The notes beneath the pieces were generated by a model. The model did not search any database. It had not been told where the DNA came from and saw nothing but the letters and a program-made list of their open reading frames with translations. DNA of 64,000 nt from Byssovorax sp. (GTDB lineage: Bacteria; Myxococcota_A; Polyangia; Polyangiales; Polyangiaceae), in NCBI GenBank assembly GCA_025362495.1, contig JANYGI010000042.1:1-64000 (forward strand), written 5' to 3'. Each line of letters starts with the position of its first letter. Within the stretch, counting starts at the first letter, position 1. Made by a program: the position numbers and the translations under genes. This document shows positions 54,968-62,976 of the stretch, one piece after another.

Positions 54968-55324
54968 ATGGCCCCCGACGACATCAAGGCGCTCCGTCAG
55001 GAGCTCGGCTGCACCGCGCGCGAGCTCGCGGCGGCGCTCGGTCTCGAGCAAGACGCGGTGCTGGCGTGGGAGCGCGGCGAGCTGTTCCCGACCAAGCGCC
55101 TCGTCGGCAAGATGGAAGAGCTGCGCAAGCAAGGCCCCGCGGCGATCCCTCGAAAAAAGAAGGGTGCTGCGGCGTCGCCTCACGCCGTGCTGGCGGATCC
55201 GACGCTGTGGAAGCTGCTGCGCAAGCTCATCGCCCACCCCGAGCTGCGCGCCGCGGTGGGGAAGCTCGCGGAGGCCTACGTCGATCCTGCGGATCCCGTC
55301 GATCCGACGAAGCCCGCCGGCTGA
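54968..55324 (+). CDS. XRE-family helix-turn-helix regulator
   Basis: The 118-residue product starts with a Cro/XRE-type HTH (about 5-50): ALRQELGCTARELAAALGLE, then VLAWERGELFPTKRLV. A basic linker with a KKKK-like run (RKKKGA) leads to a short helical C-terminal part (LWKLLRKLIAHPELRAAVGK) that may mediate dimer formation. It should bind DNA near or within this region. It is divergent from the lamin-tail lipoprotein and convergent with scpB, whose stop codon lies 3 bp after its own, so the two genes nearly abut. Confidence 0.85.
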   Translation: MAPDDIKALRQELGCTARELAAALGLEQDAVLAWERGELFPTKRLVGKMEELRKQGPAAIPRKKKGAAASPHAVLADPTLWKLLRKLIAHPELRAAVGKLAEAYVDPADPVDPTKPAG

Positions 55325-55327
55325 CTA

Positions 55328-57103
55328 TCACTCGTCGTCATCGTCATCGTCATCGTCATCGTCGTCGTCGTCGTCATCGTCATCGTCGTCGTCGTCTTCA
55401 TCCTCCTCATCGTCGCTTTCCTCCTCGACGGGGCTGCTTTCCTCCTCGACGGGGGTATCTCCCCCCTTGAAGGGCGTATCTCCCCCCTCAGCGGGCGTAT
55501 TTTCCTCCGTCGTCGGCTGCTCGTCGCCCTCGATGGCGTCCTCGTAGTCCGTGATCGGGCGCGGCGGGACGACCTCCGGTGTGGCTTTGCGGATATCGCC
55601 CTCGCCGCCCATCAAGCCACCTTCGAGCGGGCCCTCGTCGGGCGGCTCCTCGCCCATCTCGCGCTCGTAGGTGCGCTTGGACTCGTCGTTGAGCTCGGTG
55701 AACTCGCGCAACGTCGGGAGATCGCCGAGCGATCTCAGCCCGAAGAACTGCAAGAAATCGCCGGTGGTGCCGTAGAGGATCGGCCGGCCCGGCTCGTCCT
55801 TCTTGCCGAGGATCCGCACGAAGTCGCGCTCGAGGAGCGATTTGAGCACCGCGCCGGAGTCGACCCCTCGGACGTCGTCGACCTCGGGCCTCGTGATCGG
55901 CTGTCGATAGGCCACGATGGCCAGAGTCTCGATCTGCGCGCGCGACATGCGGACTGGCTTCTTCGCCACCTGCTCGCGCACGAAGGGGGCAAAGGCCGGG
56001 CTGGTGCGGAACAGGTAGCCTCCGGCGACCTCTTCGAGGCGGAAGCCGCGAGCGTGGTACTCGAGCACCAGCTCGGCCAGGAGCGCCTTGACGAGCCGCA
56101 GCTCGGCCCTGGCGAGGCGGGCCAGCTCCTTGGCGGGCAGCGGGTTCTCGGACGCGAACACCAGCGCTTCGAGCACGCCGCGGAGGTGGGCGCGCGCGAC
56201 GTCGCCGCCGGGGTGTTGAACGCCGGTGAGCGGCGTCGTCGCCCCGCCCTCGTCGAACCAGTGAAAGGCGCGACGACGGAAGAGGGTGACGGGATCGGGC
56301 GGCGCGGGAGGCGGCGGCGCCGGCGCCTTGGGGCCGCGTTTACGCTTCGGCGGCGCGGGCGGGGCAGCCGCGGCGACGGGCGCTTCGGGCGCGATGATCT
56401 CGGGCTCGGGAGGCAGCTCGCGCGGGCGGAGGAGCCAGGTGAACGCGCGCTTGCGGAAGGCGCGGAGCACGGCAATCGGGATGCGCTTTCGCTTCGGCTC
56501 CGGCGTGATCGAGGTTGCCTGTCGCGCCTCGACGACCGGCCGCGGCGCGAGCCACGCGAAGGCGCGCGCGCGGAAGCCGAGCGCGGGCGAAGGTGCCTTT
56601 GCGACCCGACGACGCTTCGGCTCGACCGCGGCCGCCGTGATCGAGCGGCCGAGCCACGCCAGCGCGCGCGCGCGAAATTCGAGCGGCGTCGAAGGGGGTT
56701 TGGCAGGGCGACGACGCTTTGGCTCGGCCACGGCCGCGGAGATCGATCGCCCGAGCCACGCCGAGGCGCGCGCGCGGAAACCGAGCGACGGGGAAGGAGC
56801 CCTGGCGACGCGACGACGCTTCGACTCCAGCGCAGCCGGCGCCGATCGGCCGAGCCACGCGAACGCGCGTCGTCTCCAGGCGTTGCGATCCGGCACGGGC
56901 TCGCGCTTGATCACGCGGCGCTTGCGCGGCGGAGCGGCCTCGGAGGCCGGCGGATCCAGCGGCAGCTCGTCGTCCTCCACCGGGCGATCGCCGCGCGTGA
57001 GCCACAGCCAGGCGAAGCGCCACAGGCCGACGCTCGGCTCGAGCTCGTCGAGATCTCCCGCCGGCAGCGCGCTCGCGCGGCGCCTCGAGGGCGGAGGCGT
57101 CAC
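55328..57103 (-). CDS. scpB: ScpB (condensin accessory) with basic repeat extension and poly-Asp tail
   Basis: The 591-residue product has a normal ScpB core at about 308-490: EALVFASENPLPAKELARLA, LETIAIVAYRQPITRPEV-like ETLAIVAYRQPIT, and GRPILYGTTGDFLQFFGL. ScpB with ScpA and SMC forms the bacterial condensin that organises and helps segregate chromosomes. Two additions are unusual: about 300 N-terminal residues with six copies of an RxRAxxWL motif (78-84, 110-117, 144-151, 178-185, 217-224, 276-283), most followed by a KRRR-type basic cluster, and an acidic C-terminus ending in 21 consecutive Asp plus Glu. Typical ScpB is about 200 residues. The GTG start overlaps the scpA stop (GTGA), so the two are translationally coupled. 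Confidence 0.93.
   Translation of the reverse strand: MTPPPSRRRASALPAGDLDELEPSVGLWRFAWLWLTRGDRPVEDDELPLDPPASEAAPPRKRRVIKREPVPDRNAWRRRAFAWLGRSAPAALESKRRRVARAPSPSLGFRARASAWLGRSISAAVAEPKRRRPAKPPSTPLEFRARALAWLGRSITAAAVEPKRRRVAKAPSPALGFRARAFAWLAPRPVVEARQATSITPEPKRKRIPIAVLRAFRKRAFTWLLRPRELPPEPEIIAPEAPVAAAAPPAPPKRKRGPKAPAPPPPAPPDPVTLFRRRAFHWFDEGGATTPLTGVQHPGGDVARAHLRGVLEALVFASENPLPAKELARLARAELRLVKALLAELVLEYHARGFRLEEVAGGYLFRTSPAFAPFVREQVAKKPVRMSRAQIETLAIVAYRQPITRPEVDDVRGVDSGAVLKSLLERDFVRILGKKDEPGRPILYGTTGDFLQFFGLRSLGDLPTLREFTELNDESKRTYEREMGEEPPDEGPLEGGLMGGEGDIRKATPEVVPPRPITDYEDAIEGDEQPTTEENTPAEGGDTPFKGGDTPVEEESSPVEEESDDEEDEDDDDDDDDDDDDDDDDDDDDDE
55334..55396 (-). repeat. 63-bp GAC/GAT trinucleotide run encoding 21 Asp
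   Basis: Twenty-one consecutive Asp codons (mixed GAC and GAT) end scpB just before the last Glu codon. The mixture of synonymous codons argues for selection on the acidic tail rather than pure slippage, although simple-sequence expansion remains possible. Confidence 0.9.
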
Positions 57104-58002
57104 GAGTAGTCCTCCTCCCGCACTCCTCCGCGGATCACCGTGCCGTCTTCACCCACCGTGTCTTCTTGCACGGAGAGCTCGACGTGGATCGGCGCGAGCG
57201 GATCGGTCTGGAAGACGCGGATCATCCGCAGGCGCGCCATCTCGAGGATGGCGAGGAAGGTGATGATGATGTCGAAGCGCGTGAGGGTGCGCGACCCGTC
57301 GCCGCCGTCGAGGACCAGATCCTCGAAGCTCATCGCGTTGCGGACCGCGAGCTTCTCGACCAGCTCGCCGATGCGATCGGTGATGCTGATCCGATCGAAC
57401 ATGACCTCGTGATCGATCTTGATGTTGCTCTTCTTGAGGATCTTCTCGAAGGCGTCGAGCAGCGAGAAGACGCCCGTCGGCGCGAAGGGCGCGGGGCCGT
57501 CGGGCGTGGGCTCGGCCGTGCCGCGCCCGAACACGTCGCGCCCGAGGGTGCCGCGCTCGCCGAGGTCCGAGGCCGCGGCCTTGTACTTCTGGTACTCGAG
57601 CAGGCGCCTCACGAGCTCGGCGCGCGGATCTTCTTCCTCTTCACCGGGGAGGCCGTCGTCCTGATCGCTCGGGACGACGGGCAGCAGCATCTTCGATTTG
57701 ATGTGCGCGAGCGTCGCCGCCATCACGAGGTACTCGCTGGCGACGTCGATCGTCAGCGTGACCATGAGCTTGATGTAGGCGAGGAAGCGCTCGGTCACGA
57801 AGCTGACGGGGATATCGAGGATGTCGAGCTCGTGCTGCTGGATCAGGTGAAGCAGCAGATCGAGCGGCCCCTCGAACCCCGCGGCCGGTATTTCCAGGCG
57901 GTACTGCCCCTCGAACGCGGGCGCGACCTCGCGCTCCACGACCGGCGGTGCAACCGGTTTTGGCTCGGCGCGCTTCCTGGCGCTGGCCTTGGGGGAGCTC
58001 AT
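57100..58002 (-). CDS. scpA: ScpA (condensin kleisin subunit)
   Basis: The 300-residue product is a kleisin of the SMC-ScpAB complex. The family core runs from about 35 (FEGPLDLLLHLIQQHELDI, then DIPVSFVTERFLAYIK) to a C-terminal winged-helix part (RFDIIITFLAILEMARLRMI). It bridges SMC heads and binds ScpB. The N-terminal 30 residues are basic and Pro-rich. Its stop overlaps the scpB GTG by four bases, so the two subunits should be made together. The upstream region (127 bp) precedes the divergent kinase gene. The C-terminal tail is acidic, as is ScpB's, which is unusual and may be related. Confidence 0.95.
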   Translation of the reverse strand: MSSPKASARKRAEPKPVAPPVVEREVAPAFEGQYRLEIPAAGFEGPLDLLLHLIQQHELDILDIPVSFVTERFLAYIKLMVTLTIDVASEYLVMAATLAHIKSKMLLPVVPSDQDDGLPGEEEEDPRAELVRRLLEYQKYKAAASDLGERGTLGRDVFGRGTAEPTPDGPAPFAPTGVFSLLDAFEKILKKSNIKIDHEVMFDRISITDRIGELVEKLAVRNAMSFEDLVLDGGDGSRTLTRFDIIITFLAILEMARLRMIRVFQTDPLAPIHVELSVQEDTVGEDGTVIRGGVREEDYS

Positions 58003-58128
58003 GAGCGACGCGACGCTAGTCGGCCTTGGTCGGGGGGTCCAATCCTCGGCTGCCCGCCGCGGGCGGCCAGGGCCGCAACCTGATCAACCCGCGCCGCGAG
58101 CTAGTGCTACACTCGGCGACCCTACCCG

Positions 58129-60219
58129 ATGAAATCGGCCGCCTCGAAGAGCTGTCCTTCCTGCGGCGAGCGGTACGACGCGGATGTCCTGTTCTGCCCC
58201 CGCGACGGCACCCCGCTCGCGAGCACGCGCTCGCCCTCGTTCACGAGCGCCGATCGCGATCCGTACGCCGGCCTCGAGCTGAGCGGGCAGATCCGGATCA
58301 AGCACCTGATCGGGATCGGCTCCATGGGCCGCGTCTACAGGGCATTTCAGGGCGGGATCGAGCGCGACGTCGCCGTGAAGATCCTCCACCGCGAGCTGAG
58401 CGGGAACGCCGAGCTGGTGCAGCGCTTCCACCGCGAGGCCAAGGTCGCGAGCCGGCTCGTGCACCCCAACGTCGTCCAGGTCCTGATGACGGGCGCGCTC
58501 GCGGAGTCGACGACCCCGGGCGTCGGCGGCGAGCTCTACCTGGTGATGGAGCACCTCGACGGCATATCGCTGCTGTCGGCGCTCGCGGCCGCGGGGACCG
58601 ACGAGGCCGCGGCGGCGCTGCCGCTCCCGCGCGCGCTCCACATCATTTTGCAGATCTGCGACGCCGTCGGCGAGGCGCACCTGCAGAGCATCGTTCACCG
58701 CGATTTGAAGCCCGAGAACGTCATGCTCGTCCGCCGTGGCGACGACACCGACTACGTGAAGGTGCTCGACTTCGGCATCGCGCGGCTCGACTGGGCCGAT
58801 CGATCGATGGCGACGCAGGCCGGCCTCATCTTCGGGACGGCGAAGTACATCTCGCCCGAGGGCGCCGAGGGGCAGCAGGTCGGGCCCGCCGCCGACGTGT
58901 ACTCGATCGCGACGATGCTCTACCAGATGCTCGCCGGGCGCACGCCGTTCGAGGGCGAGTCGCCGGTCGCGCTCCTCGTGCAGCACACGCACACGCCGCC
59001 GACCGAGCTCCGCACCATCGCCCGCGCGAGCTACGTGCCGCCCCAGATCGCCGCGGTGATCATGGCGAACCTGGCGAAGAAGCCGGCCGCGCGCGCCGCG
59101 AACGCGCGGCAGCTCGGGCGCGATCTCGTCGCCGCGGCGCGCGCCGGTGGCCTCTACCCGGAGGAGATCGCCTCGCAATCCACGCTGTTTTCGCCGGGGA
59201 ACCTCGGCTCGGTCAAGCTCGCGTCGCGCGAGCGGACGCGGTCGCACGAGCTGTCGGCGGATCTCGCCGCGAAGATCGGCGGCGTCGCCGCCTCCCCGCG
59301 CGAGGCGCCGCCGCCCGCGCAGACGCCGACCCCGCCGCCGATCGGCGGATCCGAGACGACGGTGCCAGGCGGTCCGCCTCCCGATACGCACACCTCGGTG
59401 AGCCCCACGCTCTCGCCGATCCCGGCGGCGGGCGAGACCAGCAGCGCGGTCTCGACGCCGCTCCCGTCGTCGCCCCCGGTGAGCTCGAATCACGAGCAAA
59501 ACGCCGAGAACCTCGACTTCGCGAGCGAGGCGGAGGGGGAGCCCGGCGTCTATCCCGGCTCCACGATCCAGGGCACCGAGACGTCGTTCGACGGATCGTC
59601 CGCGCGACCGCGCCGCGCCCGCATGGCCCGCTTCGCGGCCATCCTCGCGTGCGCGCTCGCGGTGGTACCGATCGCGGTCGTCGGCGGCCGCAAGCTCGGC
59701 ACGTCGGGCGCGACCGACTCGCTCGACGCCACGCTCGACGAGGCCCGCGACGCGATGAAGCATCACGCCTGGGACGCGCCCGCCGGCCGTAATTTCAAGG
59801 AGATCACCGAGGGCGGCCTCGCGCGGTTCCCCGACAACACGCGGCTGCTCGATCTGCGCCGCGACGCGGCCGAGCTCCTCGTGTCCGACGCGCTCGGCCG
59901 CAAATACCAGGGCGACAAGGCCGAGGCGCTGCGCTTCGTCCACCTCGCGCTGGAGTGGAACCCGGGGCAGACCACGGCGCAGCACCTCGCCGAGGAGCTC
60001 GAGGGGCCGCGCGCGCCCGACGTCGCGCCGACGCAGAGCGCCGCGCCCAGCGCCGGCGACAGGGCTGGTAAAGGCAGCAAGAAGGGCGGCCCACGTGGGC
60101 CCGATCCGCGCGGCCCCACCCCGCCGCTCTCGGCCACGCCGAGCGGCGCGCAGCTCCCTCCTTCGCCTGTTCCACCGGCGCCCACCCCCCCACCCTCCGC
60201 GACTGGACCCTGGCTTTGA
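58129..60219 (+). CDS. Zinc-ribbon Ser/Thr protein kinase with transmembrane segment
   Basis: This 696-residue protein begins with a zinc-ribbon motif (CPSCGERYDADVLFCPRDG, residues 9-27) and a Hanks-type kinase domain at about 55-330: glycine loop GIGSMGRVY, Lys84 in AVKILH, HRDLKPEN, VLDFGIAR and a GTAKYISPE activation segment. A long Pro/Thr/Ser linker follows, then a transmembrane helix near 505 (FAAILACALAVVPIAVVGG) and a shorter helical TPR-like outer part (about 525-650). It is an RD kinase of the PknB type. Its GTGA-free 3' end: the stop overlaps the next gene's TTG start (TTGA), so the kinase and the outer-membrane protein are coupled. It is divergent from scpA. Confidence 0.9.
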   Translation: MKSAASKSCPSCGERYDADVLFCPRDGTPLASTRSPSFTSADRDPYAGLELSGQIRIKHLIGIGSMGRVYRAFQGGIERDVAVKILHRELSGNAELVQRFHREAKVASRLVHPNVVQVLMTGALAESTTPGVGGELYLVMEHLDGISLLSALAAAGTDEAAAALPLPRALHIILQICDAVGEAHLQSIVHRDLKPENVMLVRRGDDTDYVKVLDFGIARLDWADRSMATQAGLIFGTAKYISPEGAEGQQVGPAADVYSIATMLYQMLAGRTPFEGESPVALLVQHTHTPPTELRTIARASYVPPQIAAVIMANLAKKPAARAANARQLGRDLVAAARAGGLYPEEIASQSTLFSPGNLGSVKLASRERTRSHELSADLAAKIGGVAASPREAPPPAQTPTPPPIGGSETTVPGGPPPDTHTSVSPTLSPIPAAGETSSAVSTPLPSSPPVSSNHEQNAENLDFASEAEGEPGVYPGSTIQGTETSFDGSSARPRRARMARFAAILACALAVVPIAVVGGRKLGTSGATDSLDATLDEARDAMKHHAWDAPAGRNFKEITEGGLARFPDNTRLLDLRRDAAELLVSDALGRKYQGDKAEALRFVHLALEWNPGQTTAQHLAEELEGPRAPDVAPTQSAAPSAGDRAGKGSKKGGPRGPDPRGPTPPLSATPSGAQLPPSPVPPAPTPPPSATGPWL

Positions 60220-60941
60220 AGCTCGCACTCGCCGCCATCACGCTCGCGGTCGGCCTCGCCGCCGCGGGCCGGGCCGAGGCCGACGAGACGGCCCAGGCCC
60301 GCAGAGCCGCCGCCGCCCGCGAGCGCGGTCGCCCCTACACCATGGCCGAGCTCAGCGCCGGCTTCCTGGCCTTGCCGGCCGCGCAGGTGTGCCTCACCTC
60401 GCTCACCAACTGCTCACGTGGCGAGTTCAGCCTCGCTCTCGGCATTCACAACCTCTATCGCTATCGGGCCTTCGGCTTCGGCGCAGGCATCGAGTGGGCA
60501 ACCACCCTTCGCAACGACTCTGCCCGCGGCGCCGACGAGCTCGAGCGGGCCCACACCCGGCGTTACTTCCTGGTCGAGTCGCAGGTGCGGTATTACTTCG
60601 TCCAGCGGGCCGCGACGGAGTGGTGGGCCGGCGCCACGCTGGGCGGCGTCGTCGTCAACGACTCCTGGTCGGTCAAGGCCGATCGAGCGCCGTACTCCGA
60701 CATCGAGCTCGTCGGCCCGCGCGCCGCGACGCTGGGGACCGAGGGCCTCACCGCCGGCGTCGCCGCAGGCTTCGAGTGGACGTTCGCGAAGAACTGGTCG
60801 TGGGGAATGAAGCTCCGTTATTCGAGCTGGTTTCTCCCCGACGTGCGCAAGGTCTCACCCACCCTCGACGTGGCTTCTCTCTCCGGCCGAGTCGACATGT
60901 TCGATTTCGGAGTGGCAATCGCCTACCGGATCGCGCTTTAG
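60216..60941 (+). CDS. Outer-membrane beta-barrel protein
   Basis: The 241-residue product starts with TTG inside a TTGA overlap with the kinase stop and has a signal peptide (about 1-22). The rest is a run of amphipathic, aromatic-rich strands (FSLALGIHNLYRYRAFGFG, YFLVESQVRYYFVQRAATE, SWGMKLRYSSWFL) ending in a C-terminal hydrophobic residue, as expected for a small barrel. Two Cys near the N-terminus may be bonded. The coupling to a transmembrane kinase suggests the kinase senses the envelope while this protein sits in the outer membrane, but no direct evidence is visible. Confidence 0.78.
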   Translation: MKLALAAITLAVGLAAAGRAEADETAQARRAAAARERGRPYTMAELSAGFLALPAAQVCLTSLTNCSRGEFSLALGIHNLYRYRAFGFGAGIEWATTLRNDSARGADELERAHTRRYFLVESQVRYYFVQRAATEWWAGATLGGVVVNDSWSVKADRAPYSDIELVGPRAATLGTEGLTAGVAAGFEWTFAKNWSWGMKLRYSSWFLPDVRKVSPTLDVASLSGRVDMFDFGVAIAYRIAL

Positions 60942-61021
60942 CTGCGCCACCGATCCGGGTGGTTGACGCGACGACGGCGGGTCGGTACGCCTCGCCCGGC
61001 CGTTTTCTCCCAGGAGCCTGC

Positions 61022-61870
61022 ATGTCGTTCGATCTCTCCACCGTCGGTTTCACTACCCAGCCGCATGCGCTCACGTTCGACTGGAAGGTCCTCGCGGCGT
61101 ACGCCCTCGGGATCGGCGCCAAGCGCGACGAGCTCCAGTACCTCTACGAGAACGCCAAGGGCGGCATGAAGGCCTACCCGACGTTCGCCGTCGTCCCGTC
61201 GTACGCGCCGGTGATGGAGCTGCTCGGGAAGTGCAACGCCAACATGGCGATGGTGGTCCACGGCGCGCAGCTCGTCCGCATTCACAAGGCGATCCCCGAC
61301 AGCGGCACCTTGCAGACCACGGGCACGCTCAAGGGCATCTACGACATGAAGAAGCTCGGCCAGGTGATCCTGGAGACGAACACGTCGCTCGACGGCGAGC
61401 CGGTGTTCGACACGGTGTGGTCGATCCTCGTGCGCGACGGCGGCGGGTTCGAAGGCCCGCGCCCGCCCGCCGCGCCGCCGGAGCCGACGGTCCCGAAGGA
61501 TCGCCCCGCCGACTGGACGTTCGAGGAAGCGACGAGCCCCGAGCAAGCGCTGCTCTATCGCCTCTCCGGCGACGAAAACCCGCTCCACGCCGATCCCGAG
61601 TTCGCGACGGCCGTGGGCTTCCCGCAAGGGCCGATCCTGCATGGGCTGGCGACGTACGGCTTCGCGGCGCGCGCGGTGATCAAGCAGGCGGCCGGCGGCG
61701 ACGGCAACCGCGTGCGCGCCTTCAATGGCCAGTTCCGCAAGCCGGTCTGGCCGGGCGACACGCTGATCACGCAGGGGTGGAGCGTGGACGCTGGCAAGGT
61801 CGCCTTCAACACCACCGTGAAGGGCCGGCCCGAGGTCGTCCTCGGCGGCGGCTGGGCCGAGATCGGCTGA
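61022..61870 (+). CDS. MaoC/hydratase-2 family enoyl-CoA hydratase
   Basis: The 282-residue product is a two-hotdog enoyl-CoA hydratase like those of peroxisomal multifunctional enzymes: the N-terminal half lacks the catalytic motif and the C-terminal half has LYRLSGDENPLHADPEFA with the catalytic Asp and His, then GPILHGLATYG. It should hydrate trans-2-enoyl-CoA with R stereochemistry in fatty acid or polyketide metabolism. It is cytosolic. The ATG at 61022 removes the spurious upstream frame and gives the normal start MSFDLSTVGF. No other beta-oxidation genes are nearby. Confidence 0.9.
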   Translation: MSFDLSTVGFTTQPHALTFDWKVLAAYALGIGAKRDELQYLYENAKGGMKAYPTFAVVPSYAPVMELLGKCNANMAMVVHGAQLVRIHKAIPDSGTLQTTGTLKGIYDMKKLGQVILETNTSLDGEPVFDTVWSILVRDGGGFEGPRPPAAPPEPTVPKDRPADWTFEEATSPEQALLYRLSGDENPLHADPEFATAVGFPQGPILHGLATYGFAARAVIKQAAGGDGNRVRAFNGQFRKPVWPGDTLITQGWSVDAGKVAFNTTVKGRPEVVLGGGWAEIG

Positions 61871-61919
61871 CGCGGCCTCCGGCCGATGCTAACAGGGTGC
61901 CCCGACCCGCGAGAGAGCC

Positions 61920-62759
61920 ATGAAGAAGAAGAGCGACAAGGTTGAGAAGGAAGTAGACCGCGACGAGGAGGAGGAGGACGAGGACGACGCCGTTGCCGGC
62001 GACGACTCGAACGAGGGCGAGGCCGAAGAAGCCGAGGAGCGCCCCGCAGTCTCCGCCCGCGCCGTCGCCGACGAGCGCCGCGCCCGTCGCGTCGCCGCCG
62101 CCGCCAAGGCCCCGAAGAAGACCGACGCGCACGACGATCACGGCCACGCGCACGACGACGAAGACGAAGAGTCGGCCGATGGCGAGGATCCCTCGTGGTG
62201 GGTCCCCCACGCCGTGATGAGCGCCCTCGTGCTCATCGGCGTGCTCGGGTTCTTCGGCACGTTCAACAAGCTCCTCGCGCCCCTCGCCGCGCACCCGGCC
62301 GGCTCGACCGAGACGACGACGAAGGAAGAGACGAAGGCCGTCGAGCCCGCGAAGGCGCCCACGCCGACGCCGCCGATGCCCCAGGCTCCGCAGGCGCCGC
62401 GCGAGATGTTCGCCGCCAAGCACCTGCTCGTCATGTACAAGGGCGGTCGCCGCGCCCCCGAGGGCGTGACCCGCACGAAGGACGAGGCGAAGGCCCGCGC
62501 GACCGAGGCCTGGAAGAAGGCCAAGGCGGGCAAGACCAAGTTCGAGGATCTCGTGAAGGAGTACTCGGACGAGCCCAAGGCCGGCGAGCGCGGCGGCGAC
62601 CTCGGTACCTTCCCCAAGGGCTCGATGGTCCCGGAGTTCCAGGCCGGCCTCGAGAAGATCAAGATCGGCGAGATCAGCGACGTGGTGGAGACGCCCTTCG
62701 GCTTCCACGTGATCCTGCGCACGGCCCCCGCCGCGCCGGGCATGCCCCCCGGTCACTAG
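61920..62759 (+). CDS. Membrane-anchored parvulin with acidic cytoplasmic tail
   Basis: The 279-residue product has a strongly charged N-terminal cytoplasmic part (about 1-95) with Glu/Asp runs and a His-rich patch (HDDHGHAHDD), one transmembrane helix (about 98-120) and a periplasmic parvulin-type rotamase domain (about 165-275) with AAKHLLVMYKGG, KFEDLVKEYSDEPKAG, GGDLGTFPKGSMVPEFQAG and VVETPFGFHVILRT. Such an acidic inner tail on a parvulin is unusual. It should help fold exported proteins near the inner membrane. It is followed by two tandem hairpins. Confidence 0.9.
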   Translation: MKKKSDKVEKEVDRDEEEEDEDDAVAGDDSNEGEAEEAEERPAVSARAVADERRARRVAAAAKAPKKTDAHDDHGHAHDDEDEESADGEDPSWWVPHAVMSALVLIGVLGFFGTFNKLLAPLAAHPAGSTETTTKEETKAVEPAKAPTPTPPMPQAPQAPREMFAAKHLLVMYKGGRRAPEGVTRTKDEAKARATEAWKKAKAGKTKFEDLVKEYSDEPKAGERGGDLGTFPKGSMVPEFQAGLEKIKIGEISDVVETPFGFHVILRTAPAAPGMPPGH

Positions 62760-62764
62760 TCTCA

Positions 62765-62812
62765 GGAAAGGGCTCGAAGCCCTTTCCCCCCGCGGAGCAA
62801 AGCTCCGCGGGG
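62765..62812. terminator. Two tandem perfect hairpins
   Basis: A 10-bp stem with a 3-base loop (62765-62774 / 62778-62787) is followed directly by an 11-bp stem with a 3-base loop (62788-62798 / 62802-62812). They begin six bases after the parvulin stop, in a convergent intergenic gap. No T-run follows, so termination may be factor-dependent or bidirectional. Confidence 0.65.
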
Positions 62813-62912
62813 CCACCCATACCCCGTACCGCCAGCGCCCTTCTGGTCGTTCTGCCGCCCTGGCAAGGACGGGGTAGCCACCTGCGACCAATCCCTCTGG
62901 CAACGCTCGAGT

Positions 62913-62949
62913 GATCGTTGGAGCTCCAACTGTTGGACCTCCAACGATC
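62913..62949. repeat. Quasi-palindrome built from GTTGGAG/CTCCAAC units
   Basis: Two 11-bp arms (62913-62923 and 62939-62949) enclose two further inverted GTTGGA/TCCAAC units, so the element is four alternating copies of the same heptamer. It lies 28 bp after the 3' end of the right-edge gene. It could be a protein-binding site or a REP-like repeat. Confidence 0.5.
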
Positions 62950-62976
62950 GCTGCGCCCTGCCGCGGACCGGGGACG

